Made by a program: the position numbers and the translations under genes | Source: Erinaceus europaeus | Taxonomy: Eukaryota > Chordata > Mammalia > Eulipotyphla > Erinaceidae | NCBI RefSeq assembly: GCF_950295315.1 | Contig: NC_080171.1 | Coordinates: 113,156,093-113,220,092, forward strand | Length of the DNA: 64,000 nt | Direction of reading: 5' to 3' | In this document: positions 10,912 through 21,285 of the stretch, piece after piece | Position numbering within the stretch: position 1 is the first letter of the stretch | Layout of the letters: every line of letters begins with the position of its first letter | Notes under the pieces: model-generated | What the model saw: only the letters and a program-made list of their open reading frames with translations | Told to the model about the DNA's origin: nothing | Database searches by the model: none

Positions 10912-11254
10912 AAACCTGTTGTACTTCCGCTCCATCAACCCTCCAGGAAGCCCCCACACACACTCTTCCTCCCATGTCTGCCACCTCTTCCTCCACCTCC
11001 TCCTCACACCTCCATCCTACATCCTCCCCCCTCACCTGGTCCTCTGTGTGCTAAGCAAATCACCTGGTCCTCCCCACATATCCCCTGACCACAGCCAATG
11101 GGTCACTAGGGTTAATTTCTAGTTCACTCACAAACGCTGTCATCAGACAGAGATGAGTGTCCATGCCATGTCGCTTCTTTTCTACAGCTAAACGGGTCTC
11201 CTTGGAGAGAAAGGATTCCCCATTCTGCAACAGTTCAGGAACCTGTTTCCTCCC
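10912..11254. other. Unique sequence, pyrimidine-rich
   Basis: CCT-rich stretch (10950-11090). No gene recognised; NXNL2 exon 2 was specifically looked for on the minus strand and not found. Confidence 0.5.
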
Positions 11255-11557
11255 AGATTTATTTATAATATTTATTTATTGTTATTGCCACTCGGGTTGT
11301 CTCTGGGGCTCAGTGCCTACAGGAATAGACTGCTCCTGGCCGTCATCTAACTTTCTTTCTTCCTTCCTTTCCTTCTTTTCATTTGTTAGGACAGAAGAAT
11401 AGAGAGAAGTTGAGAGGGGGGGAGATGAAAGAGTAAGGCACCTGCAACACTGCTTCACCGCTTGTAAAGCACCCCCTCCCCCAGATGGGGACCCAGGGCT
11501 TTTGAACCTGAGTCCTTGTACATAGTGGGCACTCTACGAGGTGCGCCACCTAGGAGC
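11255..11557 (-). mobile_element. SINE family B-long
   Basis: Minus-strand copy: 3' module (tctctggggctcagtgccta), body, head gcgccacctaggagcc. Confidence 0.75.
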
Positions 11558-11625
11558 CGGGTTCTTGAACCCGGGTCTCTGTGCACTGTAATGTGTGCGC
11601 TTAACCAGGTGCGCCGCCACCCACC
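11558..11625 (-). mobile_element. SINE family B head fragment
   Basis: Only the first 70 bp (gtgcgcttaaccaggtgcgc) remain, abutting another B copy. Confidence 0.7.
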
Positions 11626-11760
11626 CCACCTCCTTCCACAGTCATAGGAGCAGACAAGCTCCTGTACAGTCACGACATTGCAGTCATCTCCTGTAAACAT
11701 CAGGCAGGAACATGACAGCCACCCTCTGGGCCCAGAACAGCACCCTCATCCCCAGTTGGT

Positions 11761-11974
11761 TTTTTTTTTTTAATTTTTTATTTATTTGCCTTTATTATTA
11801 GATAGAGGCAGAGAAATTGAGAGGGGATGGGGAGATAGAGAGAGATGGAAAGAGACAGAGAGATAGCAGCAGCCCTGCTTCACCACTAGTGAAGCTTCCC
11901 CCCTACAGGCGGGAACCCGGATCCCTGTGCACTGTGACATGTGCGCTTAACCAGGTGCACCACCGCCCGGCCCC
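11761..11974 (-). mobile_element. SINE family B
   Basis: T-run, body, head ccaggtgcaccaccgcccgg. About 370 bp downstream of the NXNL2 donor, in intron 1. Confidence 0.88.
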
Positions 11975-12344
11975 TCGCCCCCAGTTCCGACGGGACGGGC
12001 ACTCCACCCTCCCTTCTCCTGCTCTGCAGACTCGGCTTGTGGAGGCGATTTCTCCCTGTGCCTCATCCTGGTCACTGACCGGTAGGACGACTCCCCGAGG
12101 CGGGCCAGCGGGGCTGCGGGTCCCATTGCAGATGTGGGTGTCATTTGGAGCCAATAGACAGCACCAGAGCTTTAGGGAAAATGAAGATTCCCGGAGCCCC
12201 AGACCTTGGAAGGCGGTTGCTCCCCGCCTCCCGCCCTCCCGGCTACCAGGTCCCCGGCGGGAAGCCAAAGCGGAGGCTGGAGACAGGGTGGGCGGGACGG
12301 GGTGCGGGGTCCCAAGGGCGCGGGCGGCACCGGGGCGCACTCAC

Positions 12345-12646
12345 TGGCGGTAGGGGTCGTGGAAGGGCAGCGCCAGCCAGGCGCCGTGCAGCTCCCGCAT
12401 GAAGTCCCGCATCTCCTGGGCGCTGCCGTCGGCCGACACGAAGACCACCTCGAAGGGCGCGGGGGGCCGGCCCTCGGCCACCAGCTCGGTGTAGAAGGCG
12501 CAGAGCAACGGCGTGAAGTCGCGGGAGGGCGCGCAGCGGCGGGCGGCGAAGTACAGCGCCACCACCTTGTTCTGCAGCGCCGCCTCCGCCTCCACCGCCG
12601 CGCCGTCGCGGGTCAGCAGGTGGCGGCCGCCCAGCACGTCCGCCAT
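12345..12646 (-). CDS. NXNL2: NXNL2 exon 1 (nucleoredoxin-like 2, RdCVF2; residues 1-100)
   Basis: The exon encodes the first two thirds of a thioredoxin-like protein known as rod-derived cone viability factor 2, a trophic and redox factor of photoreceptors and olfactory neurons. The start ATG at 12644-12646 has a strong GCCATGG context. The protein begins MADVLGGRHLLTRDG and keeps ALQNKVVALYFAARRCAPSR, with CAPS at residues 38-41 in place of the classical CxxC. It ends LALPFHDPYR plus a split codon. The donor gtgagt follows at 12344-12339. Human NXNL2 also breaks after residue 100. The open frame extends upstream of 12646, but only from a GTG, so I keep the ATG. GC content is very high, fitting the CpG island. 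Exon 2 (KRYNVTAIPK in human) was not found in the window. Confidence 0.93.
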
Positions 12647-12835
12647 GGCCCGGCGTCCCCCTGCGGGCACTCGGGGTGAGGTCCCCCCGGCCTTCCTCTC
12701 CACCGGAGGTGCTCAGGACCCGGCGGCCCAGCAGCTTCCAAAAGCGGAGGCGTCCGCACCTGGCGGGCTGAGAGAGTTCGGTGGAGCCGGCGGGGCCAGA
12801 TGCCACCGCAGGGACTAGGACGCCAGCTGCCTGGG

Positions 12836-12945
12836 GGGAGCCCCGCCCCCTATCCGGCCACGCCCCGCCCCCTATCCGGCCACGCCACGCCCCTTATCCG
12901 GCCCCGCCCCCTATCCGGCCACGCCACGCCCCCAACCGGCCCCAC
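12836..12945. repeat. GC-box minisatellite in the NXNL2 promoter
   Basis: About four to five imperfect tandem copies of a unit of roughly 18-22 bp built from gccccgccccctatccggcc. Each copy carries a candidate Sp1-type GC box. Copies differ by short insertions such as acgcc. It lies 190-300 bp upstream of the NXNL2 start codon. Confidence 0.85.
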
Positions 12946-13367
12946 CATCCTTGCAGAGGCCCAGCCACCCCCATGCCGGGGGCCAGCCCACCGCGCCCTG
13001 GTCCCTCCCTGCGCCCCAGCACCCCGCGAGCAGTCCCCCTCGACCCCCGGGCGCGCCCCATCCCTGACCCCTCTCCAAGAGCTGGGGGATGCGGGCTAGG
13101 GAGGGGATCCTAGGGGCGCTTGGTCCTAGAGGGGGCGTGGGCCAGGCGCTGGGGAGACCCGGACTCCGCCCTGGTTGGCAGGGTCCTTCGAGGTCAAAGA
13201 GAAAGTGAAGGCGGTTTTCGAACATTTAAACTAGGGAATCCGAAGATTTCTGCGCCCGGCTCTGTCTGTCACAGGCCCTGGGGACTCTGCCAGGAACCAC
13301 AGTTCCAGCTTGCGGTCGGGGATCCAGAGGAGGGGCGCGTGGGAAGCTGAATGGAAAGAAAAAAAAA

Positions 13368-13571
13368 AACTTTCTCTAATCTTTATTTATTTTGGATAGA
13401 GACAGAGAGAAACTGAGAGGGGAGGGAAAGAATAAGGGAGACAGAGAGACAGCTGCAGCCTTGCTTCACCACTAGTGAAACTTTCCCATTGCAGGTGGGG
13501 ACCAGGGACTTGAACCCCGGTCCTAGTGCACTGTAATGTGTGCGCTTAGCCAGGTGCCCACTGCCTGGACC
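13368..13571 (-). mobile_element. SINE family B
   Basis: Minus-strand copy ending tagccaggtgcccactgcct, followed directly by a long pyrimidine tract. Confidence 0.85.
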
Positions 13572-13800
13572 CTCTCTCTCTCCCTCCCTCCCCATTCTCT
13601 CCATCTCTCTCTCTCTCCCCATCTTCCACTCCCTCTCTCCTCCCTCTCTTCCCCTCCCTCTCCCTCCCCTCTCCTCTCCCTCTCTCCTCCCTCTCTTCCC
13701 CTCCCTCTCCCTCCCCTCTTCTCTCCCTCCCCTCTTCTCTCCCTCTCCTCCTTTCTCCCCTCCCTCTCCCTCTCCCCTTTTCTCTCCCCCCCTTTCTCTG
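13572..13800. repeat. Polypyrimidine tract (CT-rich)
   Basis: About 230 bases of C and T almost without interruption, in cctctcc-type units. The opposite strand yields long artificial open frames rich in Arg, Glu and Gly that are not genes. Confidence 0.92.
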
Positions 13801-13904
13801 CCCACAAACAAACACACACACAACAGTAGTTAGTTGGTCGAGATAATGTAATGTTCTGAAGCAACAGTTCAGGGATTGGAAATGTTTAAATTCTTGAGGC
13901 CTGT

Positions 13905-13947
13905 CACCACCACCACCACCACCACCACCACCACCACCACCACCACC
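13905..13947. repeat. (CAC)14 microsatellite
   Basis: Uninterrupted cac triplets about 1.25 kb upstream of NXNL2. Confidence 0.95.
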
Positions 13948-14394
13948 TTTTCCCGAATCCCCGCTCCCGGCTCGGGGTCCTCGGCCCTCAGCCCTCGGAG
14001 GTTGTGAGAAAGGCAGCAAGGTGGAGACACGCAGAGGCCCTGGTCGGTGAGGAGCCGCCTCCTGGACCTCCCGCCTCCCTTTAAATGAAGAGAACGCTGG
14101 TTACTAGCAGCTCAACTGGCCTGCGACAGTGGCCGCACTAAGAGGAAGTTCTGTCGCAGGATATGCCATTCCACAGCATGCTGCCAAAGCCTCTGCTCTC
14201 TTGGGAGATTAGGGGTGGGGATCTGTAAATTAATGGGGGTGGGAGGAGGAGAGCGACAGAGACTGTGAGCAGTATAAATCTTAAATGTAGAGAGTCCCCT
14301 GACCCCTGACTTGTTAAAAAAAACAGAAAGATGAATGGGATGTAGCTAAACTCCCAACATGAACATAAGCTGTCGTTTAATGTTTGTCTCTTCA
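13948..14394. other. Unique sequence upstream of NXNL2
   Basis: Moderately GC-rich at first, then ordinary. No exon recognised. Confidence 0.45.
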
Positions 14395-14682
14395 TTTATT
14401 TTTTCTTTCTTTATTTTTTAATTAATTAGTTTATTTTTGCCTCTAGGATTATCACTGGTGCAAGCACTATACATTCACTGCTCCTGGCAGCCACTTTTTC
14501 CATTTTATTGGATAGAGATAGAGAGAAATTGAGAGACATGGGTAGATAGAGAGAGAGAGAGACAGAGAGACACATGCAACCCTGTTTCACCACTTGTGGG
14601 TGGGGACCAGGGGCTTGAACCTGGCTCCTTGAGCATTGTAGTATGTGCGCTTAACCAGGTGCGCCACCACCTGGCGCCCTGC
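14395..14682 (-). mobile_element. SINE family B-long
   Basis: 3' module (gcctctaggattatcactgg), body, head aaccaggtgcgccaccacct. Confidence 0.85.
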
Positions 14683-15476
14683 CTTTTTAGCTTTTACCAT
14701 TACAGTGAACAAAGTAAAGAACATCGGGGTGGGGCTGGAGTAGTGCCACCCACTCACTGGAGGATTCCCATTATTTAAGTGCTGCCTGCCAGGGGTATAC
14801 TGGGGGCCCCTGGGAGTCGGTTTCTGGGAGATCAGTCCACTCAGAAACCAAAGAAGTGGGCAGCCCACCCCCTCCCCCAGAAGCTAGAGGAGAACTATCC
14901 TCCTCACAGGGGACCTTCCTCCTGTGGCCATTTTGAGCCCAAGTACAGGAGGGGACCCTGCTCTCCAGAGCCTCCTCACATCTCAGGGGACACAGCAGAC
15001 CTTGGAATACTCTCTTACCCTCTGGCTATAGTTCCTTCAACCAATCTTCCAGGTCCCCCCTTGAAATGAGCAGACCCCTCCCACTGACAACTCTCCACAG
15101 GGAGGAGGAGGTGGTGACAGCAGTCCTGAGAGCCGGAAAGAGATGGTCACTCTCCCCTGCCTCTGCTGAAGCCAAGTCTCCTACATGTTCCACTCCATCC
15201 AGCATGGAAGAAGCTACAGATGGAGCCCTGGAGATAGGATTAGGTGTCTCCTGGTCTCAGCTGGGACATGCAGGTCATCCCATGACAAAACTTCTTCTGG
15301 GACACATGCTAATCAGCTTTACATGTCTTTATAGCCACAGTTAAGCTGGACACTGAGATGGCTCCCATGAGGGTGACCTAGGGCCCGCCTTCTCTTCCTG
15401 AGACCTCTCAACTCTGACCACCTCCATAAAATAGTTTACAACATCCATTATACCCCATGTCCTCACCTGCATTTAA
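14683..15476. other. Unique sequence
   Basis: Two adjacent plus-strand frames (14779-15069, 15066-15344) show no homology or codon pattern that I recognise. No repeat seen. Confidence 0.45.
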
Positions 15477-15490
15477 GGGAAGTGATTTCT

Positions 15491-15770
15491 TCTTTTTTAA
15501 AAAATATTTATTTATTTATTCCCTTTTTGTTGCCCTTGTTTTATTGTTGTAGTTATTATTGTTGTCTGTCTTCATTGTTGGATAGAACAGAGAGAAATGG
15601 AGAGAGGAGGGGAAGACAGAGAAGGGGAGAGAAAGACAGACACCTGCTTCACCGCCTGTGAAGTGGCTCCCCTGCAGGTGGGGAGCCGGGGGCTCATACC
15701 AGGATCCTTATGCCGGTCCTTGCGCTTTGCGCCACACGTGCTTAATCCACTGCGCTACAGCCTGACTCCC
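15491..15770 (-). mobile_element. SINE family A with 14-bp duplication
   Basis: Duplication gggaagtgatttct at 15477-15490 and 15771-15784. About 10 bp of the body are deleted (cacctgcttcaccg). Confidence 0.92.
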
Positions 15771-15815
15771 GGGAAGTGATTTCTGTATTTCTTCCTATCT
15801 GGCAATGATGATTCT

Positions 15816-16009
15816 TTTTTATTGTTGTTTATTTATTTTGGATAGAGACAGAAATTGAAAGGGGAGGGGGAGATAGAGGGAATGAGACAGAGAGACACCT
15901 GCAGCCCTGCTTCACCACTTATGAAGCTTTCCCCCTGCAAATGGGGACCAGGGGCTTAAACTTGAGTCCTTGTGCACTGCACTATAATGTATGCACTTAA
16001 TCTGGCCCT
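15816..16009 (-). mobile_element. SINE family B with duplication
   Basis: Duplication ggcaatgatgattct (15801-15815) and ggcaatggtgattct (16010-16024), one mismatch. Confidence 0.88.
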
Positions 16010-16024
16010 GGCAATGGTGATTCT

Positions 16025-17279
16025 AACAGTGCCCCTTCAAGCAGATATCAGAGAGAGAGAGAGAGAGAGTATGTGTGTGTGCATTCTCTTCTTGGCTTGT
16101 CCTTGAGTTCCACCCTCATCCTGCAAAGAATCCTGCTAATTCCTGTTATCCTTGAACACACCACCCCATGCTGCCCTTAGCAAAACCAGCTAGCTGGCTC
16201 AGCAAGAGCTCTTTACCCTTGGTCTCCTCTTTGTGGGGGCCCAGGTCCTACCTCCCCATATCTCTTGGCCTTGAACCCTGACTTTCCTGGTTATTCAAAG
16301 GTGAGCTTCTCTTTCTCATCTCGTAATAACACTGTAATAAGTCTTAGTGTCTGCATTCCACCTCCACTGTTACCAAAGGCACCTTGGTTGGCTTAAGCCA
16401 GGACATCAACCGAAAGGCCGCATGTCCGCAGAGTTAACACAGCGGCTGGGTACCTGGGGGGCCTTTGAAGTTTCTCTGGAAAGGAGCTTGGTGACAAGAT
16501 CAGGGATGTGCCTTTTCTGTTCTTCATGCAAGCTCCCCGCTTCTAAGCAGGGGCATTTCTCATCAGAGAAGATTCACCTGAGCAGAAATATTTGAGAAAT
16601 CCCTGTTGTTGCTCGGCTGTCAGCCCAGGCGGTTGCTGACATGTGCTGCCTTGTTCTAGGGCCACAAGAGGAGTATGTGAAGAACAGGGTTCCTGTCTGG
16701 GCAACAAGATATTGACATGTGCTCTTCACTGCCAGTACATCCATATTCATTTCTCTCTGCCACCACTTATGAATATGCAAATAAGATTGTGGAAACTTTT
16801 TCTGCTCTGATCAGCACAGCAAACAAATTAGACATCCCTATGTGCAAATACAACATTCTGAATTTCCTGGTGTTAAATATTCACGCCTGAGTTATTTGTT
16901 TGATCGTGTTCAAATACGTGTTCCCAGGAATTGGTATCATGAGGTCTTCATGACTCATTTTCAAAATGGCATTTGGCCCACCACAGGACAAGGTGTTGAA
17001 GTGGGGTATGCCAATATGGGCCGTGGGGTCAAGGAAATGTCGCCCATCCAATAAACCCGTTTCCTAGAGGTGACTCTGTTTAGAAGAAGTAAAAATAGGC
17101 CTTATGTAAGACTGAGCAAATGCTCTGTGGTCCTACTAGATTCTCCCCTGATGCTTTTAGATGTTTCTAGAAGTAATTGGATTGCTCCACCAAATGAAAG
17201 AAAAAATTAAATGCAGACATGGAGAGAAGACAGCAGCATATTTTAGTCTGCTAAGGCTGTCACAGAGAAAGAGTTATTG
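16025..17279. other. Repeat-free unique stretch
   Basis: Apart from a short GA/GT run (16050-16080), 1.2 kb holds no recognised repeat, which is unusual between NXNL2 and SPIN1. No exon recognised. A conserved noncoding element is possible around 16800-17050 but unproven. Confidence 0.4.
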
Positions 17280-17281
17280 GG

Positions 17282-17445
17282 TGGTCCGGGAGGTGGCACA
17301 GTGCATAAAGCGTTGGACTCTCAGAAGTGAGGTCCTGAGTTTAATCCCTGGCAGCACATGTACCAGAGTGATGTCTGGTTCTTTCTCTCTCTCCTCTTTT
17401 TTCTTATGAATAAGTAAATAAATAAATAAATAATCTTTTTTAAAA
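17282..17445 (+). mobile_element. SINE family C
   Basis: ggtccgggaggtggcacagt head, acatgtaccagagtgatgtc, aataaataaataaata tail. Confidence 0.9.
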
Positions 17446-17458
17446 AAAGAAAAGAAAG

Positions 17459-17728
17459 AGAGTCAGGGGGTCACTCACCGGGTTAAGTGCACATGGCACA
17501 AAGCGCAAGGACCAGCATAAGGATCCCGGTTCGAGTCCCCTGCTCCCCACCTGCAGGGGAGTCGCTTCACAGGCAGTGAAGCAGGTCTGCAGGTGTCTCT
17601 CTTTCCCTCTCTCTATCTTCACCTCCTCTCTCCATTTCTCTTTGTCCGATCTAACAATGACGACATCAATAGCAACAATAATAACTACAACAAGGGCAAC
17701 AAAAGGGAATAAATAAATAAATATTTTT
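17459..17728 (+). mobile_element. SINE family A
   Basis: Head slightly changed (gagtcagggggtcactcacc); body and tail complete. Confidence 0.9.
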
Positions 17729-17739
17729 TGAAGTTATTG

Positions 17740-17930
17740 GGGCTCCAGGCTGTGGCACACATGGTTAAGCGATCACATTGCAGTGCACAAGGACCTGCGG
17801 TTCAGGCCACTGGTCCCCACCTGCAGGGGGAAAGCTTCACGAGTGGTGAAGCAGGGCTTCAGCTATCTCTGTCTCTCTCCCTCCCTTCTCAGTTTTGTCT
17901 CTACCAAATGATAAGTAAATAAATATATAT
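17740..17930 (+). mobile_element. SINE family B
   Basis: Flanked by aagttattgg repeats on both sides, its probable duplication. Confidence 0.88.
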
Positions 17931-17952
17931 TTTTTAAGTTATTGGAGGTGGG

Positions 17953-18320
17953 GGTTGGGTGGGGGAAATAGCTCATCTGGTAAGATTGAAGGGTTTGTGT
18001 GCCAGAGAGCCCCAGCACTGCTCATGCTACAGGGTCCTCTGGGGTCTCTCTCTCTCTCTCTAAAGCAATTTGTTTAAAAATGTGTTACTGGGGCTGAAGA
18101 GAGAGTATAATAGCTACACAAAAAGACCTTCATGCCTGAGGCTCCAAGATCTGGGGTGCCATCCCTGGCATGTGTTGGGGTGACATTGCCAGTGCTCTGG
18201 GAATTTTCTCAGGTATAAGGTCTTGAGTTTGATCGCTGGGAATGGGTGTGCTAGAGTGATACTCTGGTTGTCTCTCAGAAATAAATAATTAATAAACAAA
18301 CAAAGACTTAAATGCGTTAT
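17953..18320 (+). mobile_element. Two old tRNA-like SINE copies (D-like)
   Basis: 17953-18065 (gaaatagctcatctggtaag) and 18089-18310 (agtataatagctacacaaaa, ttgagtttgatcgctgg). Both are diverged; family assignment is tentative. Confidence 0.5.
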
Positions 18321-18438
18321 GAATGCCAAGTTGCATTTGCTAGCCGCTTAAAGGTCTATTGAGAAGAGGACAGGTGCGAGGAAGAGCAAGTTACTCATGT
18401 GGTAGTAATTTTGAAAAGATGGAAGCCTTGCATTTCTT

Positions 18439-18723
18439 TTTTTTTTTTATTTTCTCTTTTGTTGCCCTTGTTGAATTTTTTTTGTTGTTGTAGTTATTAT
18501 TGTTGTTACTGATGTCGTCGTTGTTAGATAGAACAGAGAGAAATGGAGAGAGGAGGGGAAGACAGAGAAGATGAGAGAAAGACAGACACCTGCAGACCTT
18601 CTTTACCGCTGTGGAGTGACTCCCCTGCAGGTGGGGAGCCAGGGGCTCGAACTGGGATCCTTATGCCTGTCCTTGTGCTTTGCACCACGTGCGCTTAACC
18701 CACTGCGCTACCGCCCGACTCCC
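18439..18723 (-). mobile_element. SINE family A with 15-bp duplication
   Basis: Duplication agccttgcatttctt at 18424-18438 and 18724-18738. Confidence 0.93.
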
Positions 18724-18902
18724 AGCCTTGCATTTCTTATCCAAGTTTGGACTCTCCCTCCCTTCTAAGTGTCATCTTTTGATACACATACTGTATATTT
18801 ATATCAACTTCCTTTGCACTGTTTACTGTTAATCTGATAAGCACTATGTAGCTGTTAACTAGTGCTTCGACAATGGGCTTCTGTGTGGTAAGGAAATGCT
18901 GG

Positions 18903-19115
18903 GTTTTTTTTTTATCTTTATTAATTTTGAATAGAGACAGAGAGAAATTGTGAGGGGAGGGGAAATAATGCAGAAGAGAGACAGAGAGACACCTGCAGAC
19001 CTGCTTCACCACTCGTCAAGCTTTCCCCTGGCAGGTGGGGACCAGGGACTTAAACCCGGATCTTTGCGCACTGTAATGTGTGCGCTTAACCAGGTGTGCC
19101 ACCGCCTGGCCTCCC
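18903..19115 (-). mobile_element. SINE family B
   Basis: T-run, body, head ccaggtgtgccaccgcctgg. Confidence 0.88.
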
Positions 19116-19479
19116 CTCCCCCTTTTTTTCCAAAAAATGTTTTCTCTCTCTTGAATAATTCAGATAGGTACACCATCTCCCTTTTTTCCTCCCATGTTAA
19201 AAATATTTCCTTTTTTTTCTTTTCCTATAATGCTCTCTCTCATGTTTTGCCACATATCCAGAAGTGGATTTGTTTTCCTTGTTTGAGCCTGATTGTGCTT
19301 CATCAACCTAGTGATTCATCTTTCACCCATTCTAGAAAATTCTCAGTCACTGACTCAGAGTTTGACCTGATTCGCATTCTCTGTCAAATAACCATCTGAG
19401 AGGAAAGAATAGACACTGGGTCTTCTCTGTCCATGTTACACATATTTTGTTTTTTGTCCCCACATGGGGTGTTTGGGAT

Positions 19480-19753
19480 TTTTTTTTCTTCCAGGGTTAT
19501 CACTGGGGCTCGGTGCCTGCACTACCAATCCACTGCTCCTGGTCACCAATTTTTCCATTTTATTGGATAGGACAGAGAGAAATTGAGAGAGGAGGGGGAA
19601 AGAGAGAGGGAACGAGTAAGATAGACACTTGCAGACCTGCTTCACTGCTTGTGAAATACACCCTGCAGGAAGGGGGGCTTGAACCTGGATCCTTATGAGG
19701 ACCCTAGCACTTTGTACCATGTGCGCTTAACTGGGTGCTACCACCCAGCCCAG
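19480..19753 (-). mobile_element. SINE A/B-long
   Basis: 3' module (ggttatcactggggctcggt), body, head taactgggtgctaccaccca. Confidence 0.82.
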
Positions 19754-20182
19754 AGCAATTTCTCAGATCTGTCTTTCCACTCATCACCTCTCTCTGGATA
19801 TATTAGCTGCATATGTCACTTTTATTTGACTTTTTACTTCAATGACTGTCTTTTCACTTCCAGAAGTACCACTGTTCCCTTCAAATCAGCTGGCATTGTT
19901 TCATTACTTTGTCCTGTTTGAAAAAAAATGGTTTTAAACATACTTTTTATACAAAGTACTTAAAATAACATCTAGTATGTTACAGTCCTATACAAGCACT
20001 AGAAACTACTGTGATGACGACTCTTTGGTTTCATTCAGATTGTTCCTATTCTCAGTGCTCCTCTGCCTCCATCCTTCGAACTCTCTTCCAAAGCAGACCG
20101 CTTCTTGGAGCCTCAGCTGAGGCTGTCAGCTCCAGGGAGTGCTTTGCAAAGGCCAGATTCCCTTCCAGATGCTTCCACATCT
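19754..20182. other. Unique sequence
   Basis: Nothing recognised up to the Vingi fragment at 20194. Confidence 0.45.
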
Positions 20183-20193
20183 GATTCTGTTGT

Positions 20194-20302
20194 TGTTCTT
20201 CTTCTAGCGTTTGCCCTTCTTCCGTAGCCAGTCAACAGCGTCAGGTTGAGCCTGATGTAAAGTTTCGAGACCTCCTTTGAATCTGGAGAGGTGGCGGTCG
20301 TT
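20194..20302 (-). mobile_element. Vingi 3' end, 5'-truncated (109 bp)
   Basis: On the minus strand the element reads from the NDRHLSRFKGG part of the ORF through WLRKKGKR, stop, and a gaagaagaaca tail. It is bounded by a perfect 11-12 bp duplication, gattctgttgt, at 20183-20193 and 20303-20313. The clean duplication and full identity in the last 60 bp point to recent insertion. Confidence 0.88.
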
Positions 20303-20552
20303 GATTCTGTTGTAAGTTACTTCTTCACACCAGAGGGCAGTGTAAATCCAGCCCCCACAGAATGCATGCAACTGCAACGGAGGATGGGATCCCTCACACC
20401 TACTGAAGTCAGGTATAAAAATAACTGCAAATGTTTGTACTGGGTTTTCAGTACATCTATCGATTCCAAGCTTAACCCTCTCCCCCAATCTTCTGGTGCT
20501 TTAAACATTTTACTACCTCTGCCCACTTCCTGGTCCTTGCCAACCTTTCTTT

Positions 20553-20843
20553 TATTTTTTTAATATTTATTTATTTATTTTTGTTGCCCTTGTTGTTTTA
20601 TTGTTGTAATTATTATTGTTGTATTGATGTTATTGTTGTGGGATAGGACATAGAGAAACAGAGAGAGGAGGGGAAGACAGAGACGGGAAAGAAAGACAGA
20701 CACCTGTAGATGACCTGCTTCACCGCCTGTGAAGTGACTCCCCTGCAGGTGGGGAGCCGGGGGCTCAAACCGGGATCCTTACACCAGTCCTTGTGCTTTG
20801 TGCCACATATGCTTAACCTGCTGTGCTACCGCCCGACTCCCAT
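20553..20843 (-). mobile_element. SINE family A with 16-bp duplication
   Basis: Duplication ttgccaacctttcttt at 20537-20552 and 20844-20859. Confidence 0.92.
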
Positions 20844-20884
20844 TTGCCAACCTTTCTTTGTGGACTGTTTTACTATAAAAAAAA

Positions 20885-21065
20885 GAATCTCCGGGGGGTG
20901 GGGGTGGGGGGGGGTGGAGGGTTTCAGCTCCTGGAACATGATGACAGAGGAGGACCTAGAGGGGTTGAATAGTTATATAGAAAATTGATAATTGTTACAC
21001 ATATACAAGCTACTGTATTTTACTATTGACTGTAAACCATTAATCCCCCCAATGAATAAGAAGAA
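20885..21065 (+). mobile_element. L1 3' UTR end
   Basis: Contains a G-rich block and then aaccattaatccccccaatg before an A-rich end. The last 90 bp resemble the 3' end of the L1 at 55.9 kb. 5' truncation is severe. Confidence 0.6.
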
Positions 21066-21109
21066 TAATAAAAAGATCTCAACTATAGACAGAACTAAAA
21101 ACAAAGAAC

Positions 21110-21285
21110 AGTTCTAGGAAAAAATAAAGTGAAACAGAGTAGGTGTGGTGAAGGGCACCCAAAGCAAAGGCCTCTGGGAAAGGAGGAAAAGGGACAGGAT
21201 GAAGGGATATTCTGATCTGGTTGTGCCTGTGCATTAAAGACTATTCTGTAAACCATTAATCCCCTGATAAAAGAAAAGAAAAATA
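21110..21285 (+). mobile_element. L1-like 3' UTR end, second copy
   Basis: Ends with gtaaaccattaatcccctga and an A-rich tail, like the neighbour at 20.9-21.06 kb, but the upstream part differs. Assigned on the shared 3' motif only. Confidence 0.45.

Larger units (their letters stand above)
12200..13160. promoter_or_regulatory. NXNL2: CpG island covering NXNL2 exon 1 and promoter
   Basis: This stretch is strongly GC-rich with many CpG dinucleotides, unlike the AT-rich surroundings. It spans the coding exon, the 5' UTR and about 500 bp upstream (higher coordinates). Several GC boxes (ccccgcccc) are visible between 12840 and 12910. I see no TATA box at a useful distance, which suits a CpG-island promoter. 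The transcription start cannot be placed from sequence alone. Confidence 0.75.

Noticed and set aside
11817..12353. Plus-strand frame of 178 codons and antisense frames over the CpG island
   Set aside because: They overlap a SINE and NXNL2 exon 1 on the other strand; high GC removes stops. Only the NXNL2 frame has homology.
12647..12703. N-terminal extension of NXNL2 by 19 codons
   Set aside because: It would start at a GTG. The ATG at 12646 has a strong context and matches the family start.
13383..14019. Overlapping open frames of 97-157 codons rich in Arg/Glu/Gly or Ser/Pro/Leu
   Set aside because: They arise from the pyrimidine tract and CAC repeat; all frames are low-complexity and none has a real start context.
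14779..15344. Two adjoining plus-strand frames that might be one gene
   Set aside because: Different frames with no splice signals joining them and no similarity that I recognise.
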